From Atopsyche davidsoni (taxonomy: Eukaryota; Arthropoda; Insecta; Trichoptera; Hydrobiosidae), in the NCBI GenBank assembly GCA_022113835.1, contig JAILWY010000009.1:5121501-5185500 (forward strand): a stretch of DNA of 64,000 bases. The letters run 5' to 3'. How positions within the stretch are numbered: position 1 is the stretch's first letter; every line of letters begins with the position of its first letter. The notes beneath the pieces were generated by a model. The model was not told the origin of the DNA. It was given only the letters and a program-made list of their open reading frames with translations, and ran no database searches. The position numbers and the translations under genes are program-made. Of this stretch, positions 12,616-24,651 are shown piece by piece.

Positions 12616-12941
12616 TAACTATCCATAACTGTCTTAACACACTTTCGGCGGGTACCAAATTGACTAAAGTGATGTGCGTTGCGGGCAAAATTCGCGTAAA
12701 ATTGCGCGTGTGAAATCTGGTCTATACACTCTTTGATTTGCATGTAGTCAAATAAATCGTTTCCTATATAAAGTTGAACCACTTCATACACACATTGCGG
12801 ATTATTTGGCACCACAACAACACCACTTTGTGCTAAAAATTGTTCAATAATTGGAGGATTATCATTCTCTGACCACTCCACTTCTTCATTGTCACTTTGT
12901 TCAGAATCACTGGACAGTATTGGTAGAAGTAACGTTGGCGA
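12615..12941 (-). pseudogene. truncated piggyBac-like transposase N-terminal fragment
   Basis: The frame is open from about 12941 and reads through the left terminal repeat to a stop at 12615. The last dozen residues are encoded by terminal-repeat and flanking DNA, showing that the main body was lost by internal deletion. No usable ATG is certain; the open frame runs through GTG at 12881. Confidence 0.6.
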
Positions 12942-13098
12942 GTTCTAAACAAACGTTTCGAGCTGTAAACCTAAAGAATAAAATGACCTTCTGCCGCTTT
13001 CAGAGTAACCACATTAGAAAACGTATTAATATGCGCCCCGCCTTCAGGCAGTAGTCCGCGAAACGGGTACTAGTACCCTCCCCGCTTTAGTGTGTTAA
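12634..13098 (-). mobile_element. piggyBac-like deletion derivative (non-autonomous), TTAA-flanked
   Basis: TTAA at 12634-12637 and TTAA at 13095-13098 border inverted ends that both start CACACT (left CACACTTTCGGCGGGTACC; right, reverse-complemented, CACACTAAAGCGGGGAGGG). TTAA is the hallmark target site of piggyBac transposons (established). The interior encodes, on the minus strand, what looks like a piggyBac transposase N-terminus: an acidic stretch (SSDSEQSDNEEVEWSEND) then VVVPNNPQCVYEVVQLYIGN and LFDYMQIK. The catalytic DDE region is missing, so the element could only move if a relative supplied transposase. Confidence 0.7.
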
Positions 13099-13124
13099 AA
13101 TCTTTATTTTTTTAAGTATAATGT

Positions 13125-13289
13125 TTATAGGTGTGTTGGGCAGCAGAAATATGCAGACTTTTCCTTTCAATATAAAACTGCAGTGTAGAAGGACCCACTA
13201 CACTATTTTCGCCTTAGAAAATCATGAACACTAGTTCAGCATGAGTATATGCTCAGTGAAATAGTCGGAGAAACACTTGAAGAAGGCGT
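13125..13289 (+). repeat. dispersed repeat family R1, partial copy C
   Basis: Shares TTGGGCAGCAG, CAGACTTTTCCTT, CAATATAAAACTGCAGTG, AGAAGGACCCACTACACTA and ATGAGTATATGCTCAGTGAA with copies A and B. It begins about 25 bp after the TTAA that ends the piggyBac-like element at 12634-13098. Confidence 0.7.
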
Positions 13290-14916
13290 GTTACAAATGT
13301 ATACCGCTGAAATCAAGAAAAGTCAAAAAAATTCTATTGGCTTGATTTTGTAAATATCAATATATCCGATCCTTAAAACGTGATTTGTTTTTTTATTATT
13401 TGATATTAACGTATCCGGATTGATTATTTATTATTTCTAAATCATATAAAATTATTAGAACTTCTATTATATAAGAATTATCTTGACACCGATCTCACCA
13501 CAGTTGTTATATTAAATAAAGTATTCAAATATCATTTTTTAAATTTAAATTAATCGATTATAACACATACATGATTTTTCGATCACCCATACCCGATTGG
13601 GTCCATCATTAGTTAGTATCCGCAAAGGCATTCGCGACCTATAAACAACGTCCTCACGTTCGGGTGATACCATTTTTATTTATTATATACAGTATATAAC
13701 CCGGTCGTTGCCCGAAATATGAAGAAAAAAATGTAATAAAGTGAACATGTTTGGCGAAAGTTAGTCACCTTATGGTTCCATAACGCACTGTATATCTAAC
13801 ATTGTATAATAACTATCAATACTATTAAAAAAAATCTTCAACTCAAATATCATATATTATATAATTTTATTGACTGTATTCGAAACACGATAATAACAAA
13901 TGGAATAAAATATTGTAATGTCTGTGTTGAGATTGACTCAGCGTTGAGCACAATGTGTTCAAATTTATTGAAACTTATCAATGAAATTTTTGAACATAAA
14001 AAACAATGAAATAGCTAAACCATGTTGATATTTTAATCTGGTAAGCTTACATTTTTAAATGTCAATAATTTAGGGCAAAATGTATGTAGCCGCCGCAGAC
14101 AAACTCCAATATAATAACTATCGATTTATTGGTCGGCATTATTTCTCCGTCATTGTATTATTATATCTCCGCACAGAAAGTTAGAAAATGTCACAGGGAG
14201 GGGAAAAACCTTTTACGTTCGTCACAGGTTATATACATTATGACAGTAAACGCTTTATTATATAAATACCATACCAGAGAGCTAGCGGTTAAGTCTCTTT
14301 ATTGTATTATTGTGGTTTTTAAATTGGTATTGTAAATACCGAGATTGACTTTGTGTATGATGATATATTATTTTTAAATAAATGCATTTATTGCCGCGTC
14401 TTTATGTACTTATTTTTTTAAAAGCAAACGTTTAAATAGTAGTAACTTTAATCAAAATGAAAAGCTTATTTACGATTATTTTTATTGGTACAAATTATAT
14501 GCTTTTGTTAATAATAATTTTTCTATTGTAGCAGTAATCTCAAAAAAATTTTAAGCAGCATTTTTTTTTTAACAATTAGGAATCAAGAGCGCCACGGCGA
14601 GGGGCAGAGGGAACAAAAGCCTTACGTGCACAATAAAGCATTCCACTCCCATTGATTCATTTGCGTAGAGAAAAGGGCCATAAAAGTGGTGGCAAATTAT
14701 AACACGGCACAATCAGATTGATCTTGTTATTTTTTATGAGTTCTCACAGAGTAATTGGTAGAAAGCATTCTCGTTACGAGTCGTCCGACGCATTGACAGC
14801 GGGATTGGTTCTGCCGGTAAAACGGTAACCTCTCCGATAAGCGCGGTGATTGCGGGTAGGTGAAAAGCCCCCGAAACTCCACCGCAGTCATTTCCATTGT
14901 GTGTTTCACCCGAGTC
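13290..14916. other. intron 1 (proposed), AT-rich non-coding
   Basis: No supported gene. 14580-14700 is a GC-enriched patch next to the MITE at 14917. Confidence 0.4.
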
Positions 14917-15088
14917 TAAAGTCTTCCACACACGTCGCGACATGACATGCGACCGATTTGCAATCAACCAATAGCGTCACTTTGTTTCGGGTGTTTGTTT
15001 TGCCTAAGTAAACAGCGCGACGTAGGACGCTATTGTCTAATTGCAAGTCGGTCGCAGGTTGCGATGCGACGTGTGTAGGGGCCTTTAA
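14917..15088. mobile_element. TIR MITE family M1, copy 2 (most complete)
   Basis: Left TAAAGTCTTCCACACACGTC pairs with right GACGTGTGTAGGGGCCTTTA; sub-terminal GCGACCGATTTGCAATC mirrors ATTGCAAGTCGGTCGC, and CCAATAGCGTC mirrors GACGCTATTG. The inverted arms cover much of the element. No coding capacity. Confidence 0.75.
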
Positions 15089-18000
15089 TTGAAACGTGGC
15101 AGGGCGCGGTCCATTTGTATCTGGGCGCATCTCGCAATCTATTTTCGTCTCATTCCACCAGGCACTTTGACAGCATCCCGTCACTCATGTCGTCTCTCTT
15201 TTCGCTTTGTGTTGCTATCTTTTTTGGTATTTAGCGATGTTATCTGAGGCTGAAAATATAGCGGAGTTGATAAAATAAGTGGGCAAAAAATATTAGATAT
15301 TTTTATCGGTATATTACTATATAAACACAATGCCATAGCTAGTTTGACTTTTGAACGCGTTTCAATGAAGTAGCCGGCTCATATGTTGTATTAGACTTCA
15401 TTAAGTTCTCATATTTCATTGCTCTACTTTACAACGTCACGCTTTGCAATAAGCTGTCCTCTCTGCTCCACTATGCTCTCGGTCTAGCCCGACCTCGCAA
15501 TTAGGTTTAGTATATTTCATAATTGAAATTTTATTTTCTTGGTTGCGAAAACCTTATCTATTTTTGGCAGTTTGTTTTTGTAACAATAGCGTAATTATCT
15601 GCAGCAGCGAAATTAGCTGCAGATAATGTTGCATTTATATTTCCTTCTAGTTAGTTCCGGCATGGAAGATTGTATGCACTTTCTTTTGTGAATCGATGCT
15701 AAAAGCAGAAAATGCATATTTTAATATTTTAACTAGCATTCTTCCATGATCACGCGACATAGATCATTATCTTAACATATACAAATTTATTTACCACGGT
15801 TTTCTTACTAATTAATAATTCAATTACCATTTGGATTATAATTGTAATATAGAGTTTTTTTGAAAAATGATTGACTTTTGAGAGTTTTTCATGTGCTGTT
15901 GTATATTTATATTTTTTGGCATGTTGGTTAAATTTAGTTTAAATCTTTTCTTATCAGGTCCGTCGTGTCCCTAGTCATGTACACAGTGAGACATTGTGTT
16001 ATACATTTCTCTTTTACTTGTATGAAATATAATTTGGGAGAGCAGCTTTTACCTCCAGGAAAAGGCCGTCCACGGTTCTTGAGTCCGTCTGAAGCCCGTG
16101 TCTTCGTTGAGCACTTTCCTAAGATTTCGCTTGAAAACTGGCTTTTACTCGTTACGCTGATTACTTCAGATTTTCAAGTTCGACTATTTCCGTCTCTTGC
16201 ATTTTCGTTCATTCAACGTTCACAAAGCATGCCAGAAATATTATAATTAAAGTAGTCTCTAGGTCACCATTTCAAGGACAATAATGAGCTATTGTAGTAT
16301 ATTTGCGTTGATTATATCGCAATCGTTCACTTACTGAAATGGACTCGAGAGATTTGTTGCTACAGTTTTCTATTCACCCTGAAACTTTTTTGAAACATTC
16401 TTGAAGCATTATTTATTTATATACGTGTTATATTGAAACAGTTTGTGGTATGTATTGATATTATTTCAAAGATAACCTCGATAAGAGCATAGTTTAAGCA
16501 AACCGTAGTTAGAAGACTGACTTAAAAATGCGAATAGTTAGCACACCTACCTAAGGTTAATTTAATAATTATTTCTAATAAAAATACTCGGTATATTTTC
16601 TTGTCAAATACCTATAATTAATATTGAGTTTCCTTCATACTTACAGTAATAAGATGATGTCTGTGTTCTGTCAGATGTAAACTCTCCCGGGGAATGGAGG
16701 ACACTGCACGAGTATGGGTACTCGGGCTAATGGGCTCCCCGGCCTAGGTCAAGAGTACAGAGGTCCATTTGTAAACGAGTAAGAATGTCGCATTTCTGCG
16801 GCGTTTCATGTTGTATTTCTTGTCCAGCGAGTGGAAATTTGAAAGTTAATTTATCGCAGTGTACTTAACAACAGTATTTATTTGTTAGTTAAATAAAGTA
16901 CAGATAATTTCACAAAAAAAAAAATATTTGCCTTACATTGTGCTAAAGCACTGAGCCAAAAAGCCATTTTCACGGCTATTTTCAGGTATTTATTATATCT
17001 GTATACTTAACATTTTATACTAAAAATATTATATTTACATCTGCTTATCAATGAAGTTATTTCGATTTTTGTCTTCTTTCTAGAATTATCTGTTATCAAA
17101 TTTCACGGAGGTAGCATTGTAGCTTCTCTCTTCGACAGGTATTTTTTTTTATTCTTTTCAATACACTTCCGCTTATTATAGTAGTAACAGAATAATTACA
17201 TGTCGATGTTTCTCGAATCGCTCTTCATCTGACAGCGTCATGCGCTGTGGTCGGGTGTACTCAGTCAGTGTATAATCTTATTATTTTCCGAAGTACCTGT
17301 GTGTCGGATCATCGCTCGACTGGGTTTTGATTGAGATCTAAAATATGTTTTCATAAGTGCCCGAAAAGTTTCTAGTGTTTTTCTTTATTCGTGCTTTCCG
17401 ATAGTTAGACGCCTCGAATGTTAACTTGTGCGATATAATCTTTGTTGCAATATTTATGTGGAAACTTGTCTTACCGCGTGAAATTTAGAACGATGCGTTT
17501 TTTTTTTTTTTAACCTTTGAGAATAAAAAAATACTAACTGACTTCTAGTGGCAATGGCATATAAAACATTCACCCGGTGATCTGTTGAAGTTGTTGGAAA
17601 AATCATGTTTTTCGCGTAGACATTTTCTTATGAATGATTCATAATTTATATTATTTTATTTTCATATTTAACATTATGACAAATTAAACAATAAAAGCGG
17701 TTTTTTTTTTTAATACGATGAAAGAAATCGGTCATTATTGAAAATTCAGAAATTCTTTCCATAAAAATGCATTCGTTTGCTGTCATAAATAATTTATTAA
17801 GATTTGTTTTTAAGTTAAGGTTTTCAAATCAGCTTCTTTGCCACTTTTGCAGAACAAAGTAGGCACTTTGGCTGGAGAGGCTCCCGAGCATCGCCGACTT
17901 GGAAAATCTCCTTTAAAAAGATGGAATTATCGTCCATTATCAGATTACTCGGCCGAATTTTCAGGTGTCATCGATTCCGGCGAAATTTAAAGAGATTTAA

Positions 18001-18700
18001 TGTGATTATTTCTCGAGTGAAAGCTTACCGAATAAGTATGCACATTAAAATATTGATTTTATTTTTAAAATTCTCGGGCTTGGCTCTCTGGCTTTGAAGA
18101 TAGTAATGATAATTGATGAACTTGAACGAATGTCATAGATTATCATAAACGACGCACAGTGATATTCGCTGGTGCTTGTCCAGCAATTGCAATGTTAGCC
18201 ATAAAATATTATGTTTTATCTCTAGACATATGATATATAAAATTCTATTAAATGTGTAATACCATGTGTCATGGTAGTACGCCTAAAAAACGATGATTAG
18301 CTCTAAAAACTAGAATGTTTGAGAAAAAAATATATAATTTATAATCCATTTAACTTAGGGTGAACAATGGGTATCCATCACGACACAAATGCTAAAGTTT
18401 GATCAAGATAGTTATTTTTCAATTTCAATTCATTCAATATCAATGTTTTATTTAGATGCAATCATGATTGTGAGCTGGATTAAATTATAATTTGAAGAAG
18501 ATAACAAAATAATGGTACAAATTCAATAATTTTGTTACAAAAAAATACGTTGAGGTGCAAGTTAACTGGGTTCAAGATCCATCCCCTAGATTCCCTGGTT
18601 TGTTTATAATGATGTCGAATGGTGCAAATCACTAGATCTCTCTGATTACTGAACCTTGTTCTGTAAAGATTCTAATGAAAGAAATCAATATGTCGGCGAA
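15089..18700. other. intron 1 (proposed), central part
   Basis: No supported exon. Contains a perfect 12-bp-arm hairpin (15594-15627), GC-balanced blocks at 16660-16820, 17205-17345 and 17830-18010, and long T runs. Confidence 0.4.
15594..15627. other. perfect inverted repeat (12-bp arms, 10-base loop)
   Basis: ATTATCTGCAGC and GCTGCAGATAAT are exact reverse complements separated by AGCGAAATTA. It could be a cruciform or protein-binding palindrome; too short for a microRNA precursor. Confidence 0.8.
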
Positions 18701-18720
18701 CTTTTCATTTCAGTAAGTAA

Positions 18721-18750
18721 TTATATATGTATATATATATATATATATTG
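18721..18750. repeat. (TA)n-rich microsatellite
   Basis: Alternating TA with one G interruption. Confidence 0.85.
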
Positions 18751-19121
18751 CAATTAAATTATTCTGAAACTTTCAAGAGGCTAATTATTTTATTAAAAAA
18801 TATTCGAGAGAAACGATAAATAATAAATCGAACATCACCATTTAATTATTGATTTATTAGTTCTCTGCGTTTAAAAAAGTAAATAGCACTTATTCGCTGT
18901 ACAGTTTTGTAAAGAGTTATTTACTAAATCAAGTTTACGTAAACTGTGGTTTGAGTCGTAGTCTCGGCATATTCCGATTATTGTTATGAGACGGAAACAG
19001 TTACAAGTCTCTACTTTTCGTAATTGAACTTGAAGATGGTATAAATCTTCTACTCATGCTGCTTCACGACTGCTAATTGAATGGTAACTAACCAATAGCT
19101 TATAAAAAAATACTTAAAATA

Positions 19122-19180
19122 AAGGGACGCTATTGACTAATTGTATCGTTGTATCAAAAACAGTGGCGTGCGTCGGTTTT
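19122..19180. repeat. fragment of MITE family M1
   Basis: AAGGGACGCTATTGACTAATTG matches the interior of family M1 (compare GTAGGACGCTATTGTCTAATTG in 14917-15088). The ends are not preserved. Confidence 0.5.
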
Positions 19181-19339
19181 TAAATCTAGGCATGAAGGGA
19201 ATGCAAAATATGCTTGTTTTAGTTGAAATCATGTACATACACTAATAAAAACAACTCTTAATTTTTTAACGTTGTTTTATTGCATTTTACTTCATTGATT
19301 TATATTAAAATAATTCACGGTAATGAGTGATAATGATCG

Positions 19340-19640
19340 ATATTTTAATCTTGTGCGCAATCCGGTCCGAAGTCACCCCCAGGAGAGCAATCATTTTAAT
19401 GCCCGTGGATTAAAATAAATTCGAGTTCATGATTGCGAATTCTCAGCAGTCCCGTTGGGAACAGTGCATCGGCGATTTTCGTCTTAGCCTTGCTCCAGCA
19501 GTGTTATAAATGAATTGACAGCGTATATTTATTAAATCCGAGGTCCGTTTAGTGATGTAGTCGCGGTCCCCGGCGTGGTTTTAATGACCCGAAGCGCATG
19601 AACAGCATAACCCGACCGAGCACAATCGATTCTCTAATCA
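19340..19640. promoter_or_regulatory. GC-balanced non-coding block, candidate conserved element
   Basis: About 300 bp with much higher GC and sequence complexity than its surroundings and no sustained ORF. Regulatory function is only an inference from composition. Confidence 0.2.
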
Positions 19641-19866
19641 GAACGGTTTCCATACAAAATCTATGAACGCCAGTCGTGTGGATTCATTTTGATTAGACTC
19701 AAACCTAACCTTGATTGTACACGGTGTCTATAAAGTCATGGTATGAATCAAAAAAGGGAATATTTGGTATCACTTTTGGACTACATTTTTATAACGTTTC
19801 TATGTGATTAAGCATATTTTTTCACACATTGAAAACGATTAAAGAAAACTCTCAGAAAATATCATC

Positions 19867-19943
19867 GTGACTTGTGAGGGATTCGAACCCACATCCCCAA
19901 GCTTTCATGGCCGGTGCATTTATCCAACTATGCTAACGAGCCA
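19867..19943 (-). repeat. tRNA-like SINE head (unit 1)
   Basis: Minus strand reads GTGGCTCGTTAGCATAGTTG at one end and GTGGGTTCGAATCCCTCACA near the other: pol III A and B boxes at tRNA-like spacing in 77 bp. The T-arm and acceptor do not pair well, so this is a SINE head rather than a functional tRNA. Confidence 0.6.
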
Positions 19944-20269
19944 CTGCAATTTAGTGAGAATTTTTAATAATCATATTCTACATATGAACCAATATGCTCG
20001 GGCTAATCAATATTTAATGATTTGCAAACACTGGACTTTTTAATTAAAGTAACAAGTGAAGCATTTTTATATCCAAAGCTGGTTATTATTATTTTTAAAA
20101 TCTATTGATGTTTAGCCGAGACGCGCACCATTCAATTATATTAATTTTAGATTAATGTTAATCAGGATGCGTATTTATTTACCCATGCAGGTATTAGTAT
20201 GTTTATGTGATTAAGCATATTTTTTCACACATTGAAAACGATTAAAGAAAACTCTCAGAAAATATCATC

Positions 20270-20346
20270 GTGACTTGTGAGGGATTCGAACCCACATCCC
20301 CAAGCTTTCATGGCCGGTGCATTTATCCAACTATGCTAACGAGCCA
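20270..20346 (-). repeat. tRNA-like SINE head (unit 2)
   Basis: Same 77 bp as 19867-19943, exactly 403 bp downstream. Confidence 0.6.
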
Positions 20347-20748
20347 CTGCAATTTAGTGAGAATTTTTAATAATCATATTCTACATATGAACCAATATGC
20401 TCGGGCTAATCAATATTTAATGATTTGCAAACACTGGACTTTTTAATTAAAGTAACAAGTGAAGCATTTTTATATCCAAAGCTGGTTATTATTATTTTTA
20501 AAATCTATTGATGTTTAGCCGAGACGCGCACCATTCAATTATATTAATTTTAGATTAATGTTAATCAGGATGCGTATTTATTTACCCATGCAGGTATTAG
20601 TATGTTTATGTGATTAAGCATATTTTTTCACACATTGAAAACGATTAAAGAAAACTCTCGAAAAAGAAAAATCATTAAATATTGATTAGCCCGAGCATAT
20701 TGGTTCATATGTAGAATATGATTATTAAAAATTCTCACGAAATTGCAG

Positions 20749-20825
20749 TGGCTCGTTAGCATAGTTGGATAAATGCACCGGCCATGAAAGCTTGGGGATG
20801 TGGGTTCGAATCCCTCACAAGTCAC
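20749..20825 (+). repeat. tRNA-like SINE head (inverted part)
   Basis: Same 77-bp head in + orientation. Its body runs to the AT-rich end next to the right target duplication at 20956, which fits an ordinary SINE 3' end. Confidence 0.6.
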
Positions 20826-20968
20826 GATGATATTTTCTGAGAGTTTTCTTTAATCGTTTTCAATGTGTGAAAAAATATGCTTAATCACATAAACATACTA
20901 ATACCTGCATGGGTAAATAAATACGCATCCTGATTAACATTAATCTAAAATTAATATAACGTTTCTAT

Positions 20969-23951
20969 CCAAACTTAAAGAGGTTATTAAAACATAAAAC
21001 TATGAGACTAATAAAACAGAATTATATATGTACTTTTTTTGTCTTCAAGTATCCTAGTGTTTTTTTTTTACTCCATAATTGTGCTTACTAGTTAATAAAA
21101 AAAATACCCTCCATTTGGAAACAATGTACCTTTTGAACCTAAAAGTAAAACTATAAAAGCTTTACTACACAGCTTACAAAGTAAACCATTACAACTTTTT
21201 TTTATTCCTACGTAAATTTTGGCAAAAAGCTCAGTAAGTTACAAGTTATAGTTTCACACCAGTACCAAAAGCTTTTACTAGAAGTCGTTTTTTTTTCTTT
21301 CTATGTTTCAACCGTAATCGTTTATAAAACCTTCAGAATCATTTAGTTATAATTGTGGATTTTTTAAATGACGTGCGCCATGTTTGATAACATCAGCGGG
21401 CTATAAAATAGTTTGACCATGTTTGTCAAACACAAGCAAATGTAGTTTATCTGATATAGCGACATGTTCCTCGCAGTTTACATTAGTGTACTGTGGAAGT
21501 AATTAACGTGTCTTTTGTGTCTGGAGTTATGCCTCACTAAGCATTTTATAGTTTTATGGTGTATTTTTGTACCATTTTAGTTTTGTTTACCATAACAGAC
21601 ATACTATGTTATGCGCTGTGTGCGGAATAAACTCACCATAGTTTTATACAAAAAATGAAAAATCTTAATTGCGGTATTTACTGCTGAGATATTTTATTTT
21701 AGTCTAGCTGACTCTTTGAAGTATTTCCAAATTGCAAGTATACCCCTTCAATGTTAGGACCGGGCCAATTCTGGTTGATTTATTTTCATTACCTAATAAG
21801 ATATTTGAATTCAATATCTCTTATAGCAGGTGTTGTTTTGGTTATTCTGTGCTAGTTTATAAGAGCTCATTGCGAAACTTATGCAAGTACAATAAACAAT
21901 TATTTATTTATTTTTTCGTTCTGTGGATCCATGTAAGAGATATCAAGAGTGAAATGCGTATTTTCCGTTTCTACTTTTGGAAATATTCGTGCTCTAAAAT
22001 AATACTGTTTCTAATAAAAAAATCGTTTTCAATACTAAACTTCCATTATGGTAGAAGCAGTTGGTATAATTTGCGATTTTTATTTTTTTTCAATCATTTA
22101 TATATTTGAATTATTTTGAATGATTTGACTCAATCGGTTATTTCAAGTGATTTAATAGATTTTATGTATGTGATTGTGGCCACAATCACTCGACTTACTC
22201 TTCGTTAGCGTATTGTTATTCGTGTTTTTAGTTCTCCGAAGAGTAAGTAGCGGGACTAAATTGGCTGACAACACCGAAGTGGCTTAAACGCGAGATTTAT
22301 GACGCCATTACTAAATATTTGAGTGCGGCATTATAAAAGCGCGATAATTAAACACAAAAATAATAATTGTGCAATAATTTACAGAATCAGTTGCCTTCAT
22401 TGCTGTCAGATTTTTCACTGCCGATTGCGGCGTGTGAATGTCTCGTTATAACGTATTGTCTTCTTTCCTGGTCTTGTGATAGAAAAACGAAAGACAAAAA
22501 GATTGTAGTGCTCCATATTTAACAATCGGCCATCTTGTACTCACGGAAATGTGGACATATCGGGACTTAATTAGTTGAGAAGTGAATCGCCTATTTTATT
22601 TGCTGACACTATGATTACATCTATTCAATAAAACCGTAGAACAATTGTTTTATATTTTATTTTCAGATGTCTGCTGACATTGCGAGATGTCCACGGCGTG
22701 TTTCGCGTTGGTCTACTTTCTTTTGGAGTCGCAAATTATGTCAAAATGATATATTAGCAAACGAAACTATGTGTGCCCGCTGGGCAACATCGTACTTTAC
22801 AGACTTATAGCCCTGAAAAAGTTAATCAACTTTTGCATTGCTGTCAGTGTATATAATGAATGCATATCATATGCTTATTTTGAGCACTTGCTCTTGGCTA
22901 CAAAACATGGTGAATTAATCTTTTCGCCCACCGTGTTTCTGTAACTCAACGAAAATAACCTTTACATGCACTGATATTTCTAATGTTAATTAAATATTTG
23001 TTTTTTTTTTTTTAATACTTACTTTACTGGCGGTATTTTGTCAGGGGTGCAAAATAATTTAATTATAATCAAATAAGATGAAAATAGTTTTGATCACTGT
23101 TAATCATTCGCCTATAAACTGCTCCCATCCCGGAAGTAATTCCAAAAGGGGTAGGATGTTATGCCGGTATCAGGTCGTTGAATTCACTGCTTCAGAACGT
23201 CCACTGCTCACTGAGCTGTTCAGATTCGTTCGCAGGTACGTTCTCCGTGTCCAATCGTCCCCTGAAGGCAACCGCGGCTTGTATTATATGACCCTCGCGG
23301 CCCGTAGCAACGCGACGTGTCAAAATTATATCAATGTAATAAGTTATTGATCGTATAAACTGCTTTTTTTCTGTTTATATTTGCGTACATATTTAACCAT
23401 ACTTGTATGGAATGCTGTTACCTCCACATTGTATACAATAGAAGCTATAAAATTAATCATTAATCTAATCGGACGGTTTAGTGTTTTTTTGTTATAAAAA
23501 AATAAGTACAACTAGGCACGCACTATTCAAGTAGACTATTGTGTTTTTTTTTTTTTTGTATAATTTGTAAGTAGAATAACTCATTTTGAGGTAATTTTAA
23601 GTAGTTATATTATATACATTATAAGCTATTTAGTATATGGAATATGTTTTCATCATAAGTTTATGACAATATTTAAATTGGTAATTTCTCTCGTCGATTC
23701 ATTTGGCTTTGCGAAATTGATGCTGACGTGTAATTTGCAATATTTAAATTTAAACATCGCAGTAAAAGATCGTCAACTGTTTTAAACATTACAATTTCCA
23801 ATCTATAATCTGAAGACAATCACTTTAATAGTATGAAATAAAAAATACATGAAAAGAACCGTATGAAAATAACTGTGCCGAGACTTCAGCGGCAACGCAG
23901 GCCGGTCTACGCTCTGAATTCGTTTATATATTGTTTTTTTCTTAATTTTTA
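20969..23951. other. intron 1 (proposed), 3' part
   Basis: No supported exon. A 125-codon frame at 21732-22109 has Phe/Tyr/Ile/Lys-rich composition typical of AT-rich noise. GC-balanced patches at 22200-22480 and 23100-23330. One TTGTCAAACAC motif at 21423. Confidence 0.4.
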
Positions 23952-24078
23952 TACATAAAAACGGCGTACAAGGACCCTGGGACCCACTACATAATAACAG
24001 GCTCAGAATGAGTATATGTTTAGTGAAATGGTCGCCAACCTCCTTCTTAGGAAAGGCGCTTGATGAAAATGAAGAAAT
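23952..24078 (+). repeat. dispersed repeat family R1, partial copy D
   Basis: Contains GGGACCCACTACA, GAATGAGTATATG, TAGTGAAATGGTCGCCAACC and GGCGCTTGATGAA, the 3' half of family R1, more diverged than copy B. Confidence 0.65.
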
Positions 24079-24271
24079 AAAAACGTGTTAATTGACATAT
24101 TTTTAATAAAACCATCATAATTAAGTAAAAACAGATTGTGTCTAGTTTCAAAATACTAATTGTGATATGCGCTATAAATTAAAACATTTTATAAACTTAA
24201 ACCTAAACAAGTATTATCTGTATTCTTACATATTTTTGTGTGTAAAGATGTACATTTGAATTTTGATTATA

Positions 24272-24345
24272 CAGTAATACCCCGCTTTACGCGACCCCGT
24301 TATGCGCGGTTTCACTATAACGCGAATTTCGAATTTCTCATTTTA
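24272..24345 (+). mobile_element. Tigger/pogo-like transposon terminal fragment
   Basis: After a TA, the sequence CAGTAATACCCCGCTTTACG continues with CGCGGTTTCACTATAACGCG. This resembles the terminal repeats of Tigger/pogo-type Tc1-superfamily transposons (TA target, CAGTnnnnCCnCGnTT start). Only one end is visible, about 310 bp before the first SEC14 exon. Confidence 0.45.
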
Positions 24346-24651
24346 GTATGACTTTCGATTCTTCAATGTCACCGTATGGATTGATAATCCACTGTGGTAT
24401 TTTTGTGATAACCTGCTTAAATGGGATCCACTCTCGTAGACCCCCATTTGCAGTTCATGGACCCCCAATTTAATTTTTCCTCAGGAATCAATCCCTAGGG
24501 CTCGATATTGATCACTTTGGGAACCTATGCTGTTTACGAAGTGTCGATCCCTTTCTAGGATTTTTATCAACAAGGTGCTGATCATACAGTATCCGATTAG
24601 TATCAGTTGCGGAAGAGTTTTTGGGCTGATGTGTGACATGTTTCGTTTCAG

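Larger units (their letters stand above)
19791..20968. mobile_element. composite tRNA-like SINE array: 2.1 tandem 403-bp units plus an inverted part, with perfect 13-bp target duplication
   Basis: Two head-to-tail units (19801-20203, 20204-20606) appear identical by eye, followed by 53 bp of a third (20607-20659), then a reverse-complement part (20669-20955). ATAACGTTTCTAT flanks the whole at 19791-19803 and 20956-20968, so it behaves as one insertion. Each unit carries a tRNA-like head with A box (TAGCATAGTTGG) and B box (GGTTCGAATCC). Confidence 0.8.

Noticed and set aside
12248..12618. + strand ORFs of 75-101 codons over the LINE remnant
   Set aside because: The minus strand carries the recognisable Jockey-type block; the + frames are composition shadows.
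19734..19790. GGTGTCTATAAAGTCATGG resembling a transposon end
   Set aside because: No matching inverted end or target duplication visible.
19867..20825. Three apparent tRNA genes
   Set aside because: A and B boxes are good but acceptor and T-stem pairing is poor and they sit in a repeated retroelement; called SINE heads.
21732..22109. 125-codon ORF
   Set aside because: Phe/Tyr/Ile/Lys/Ser-rich with no domain, typical of random AT-rich frames; no splice support.
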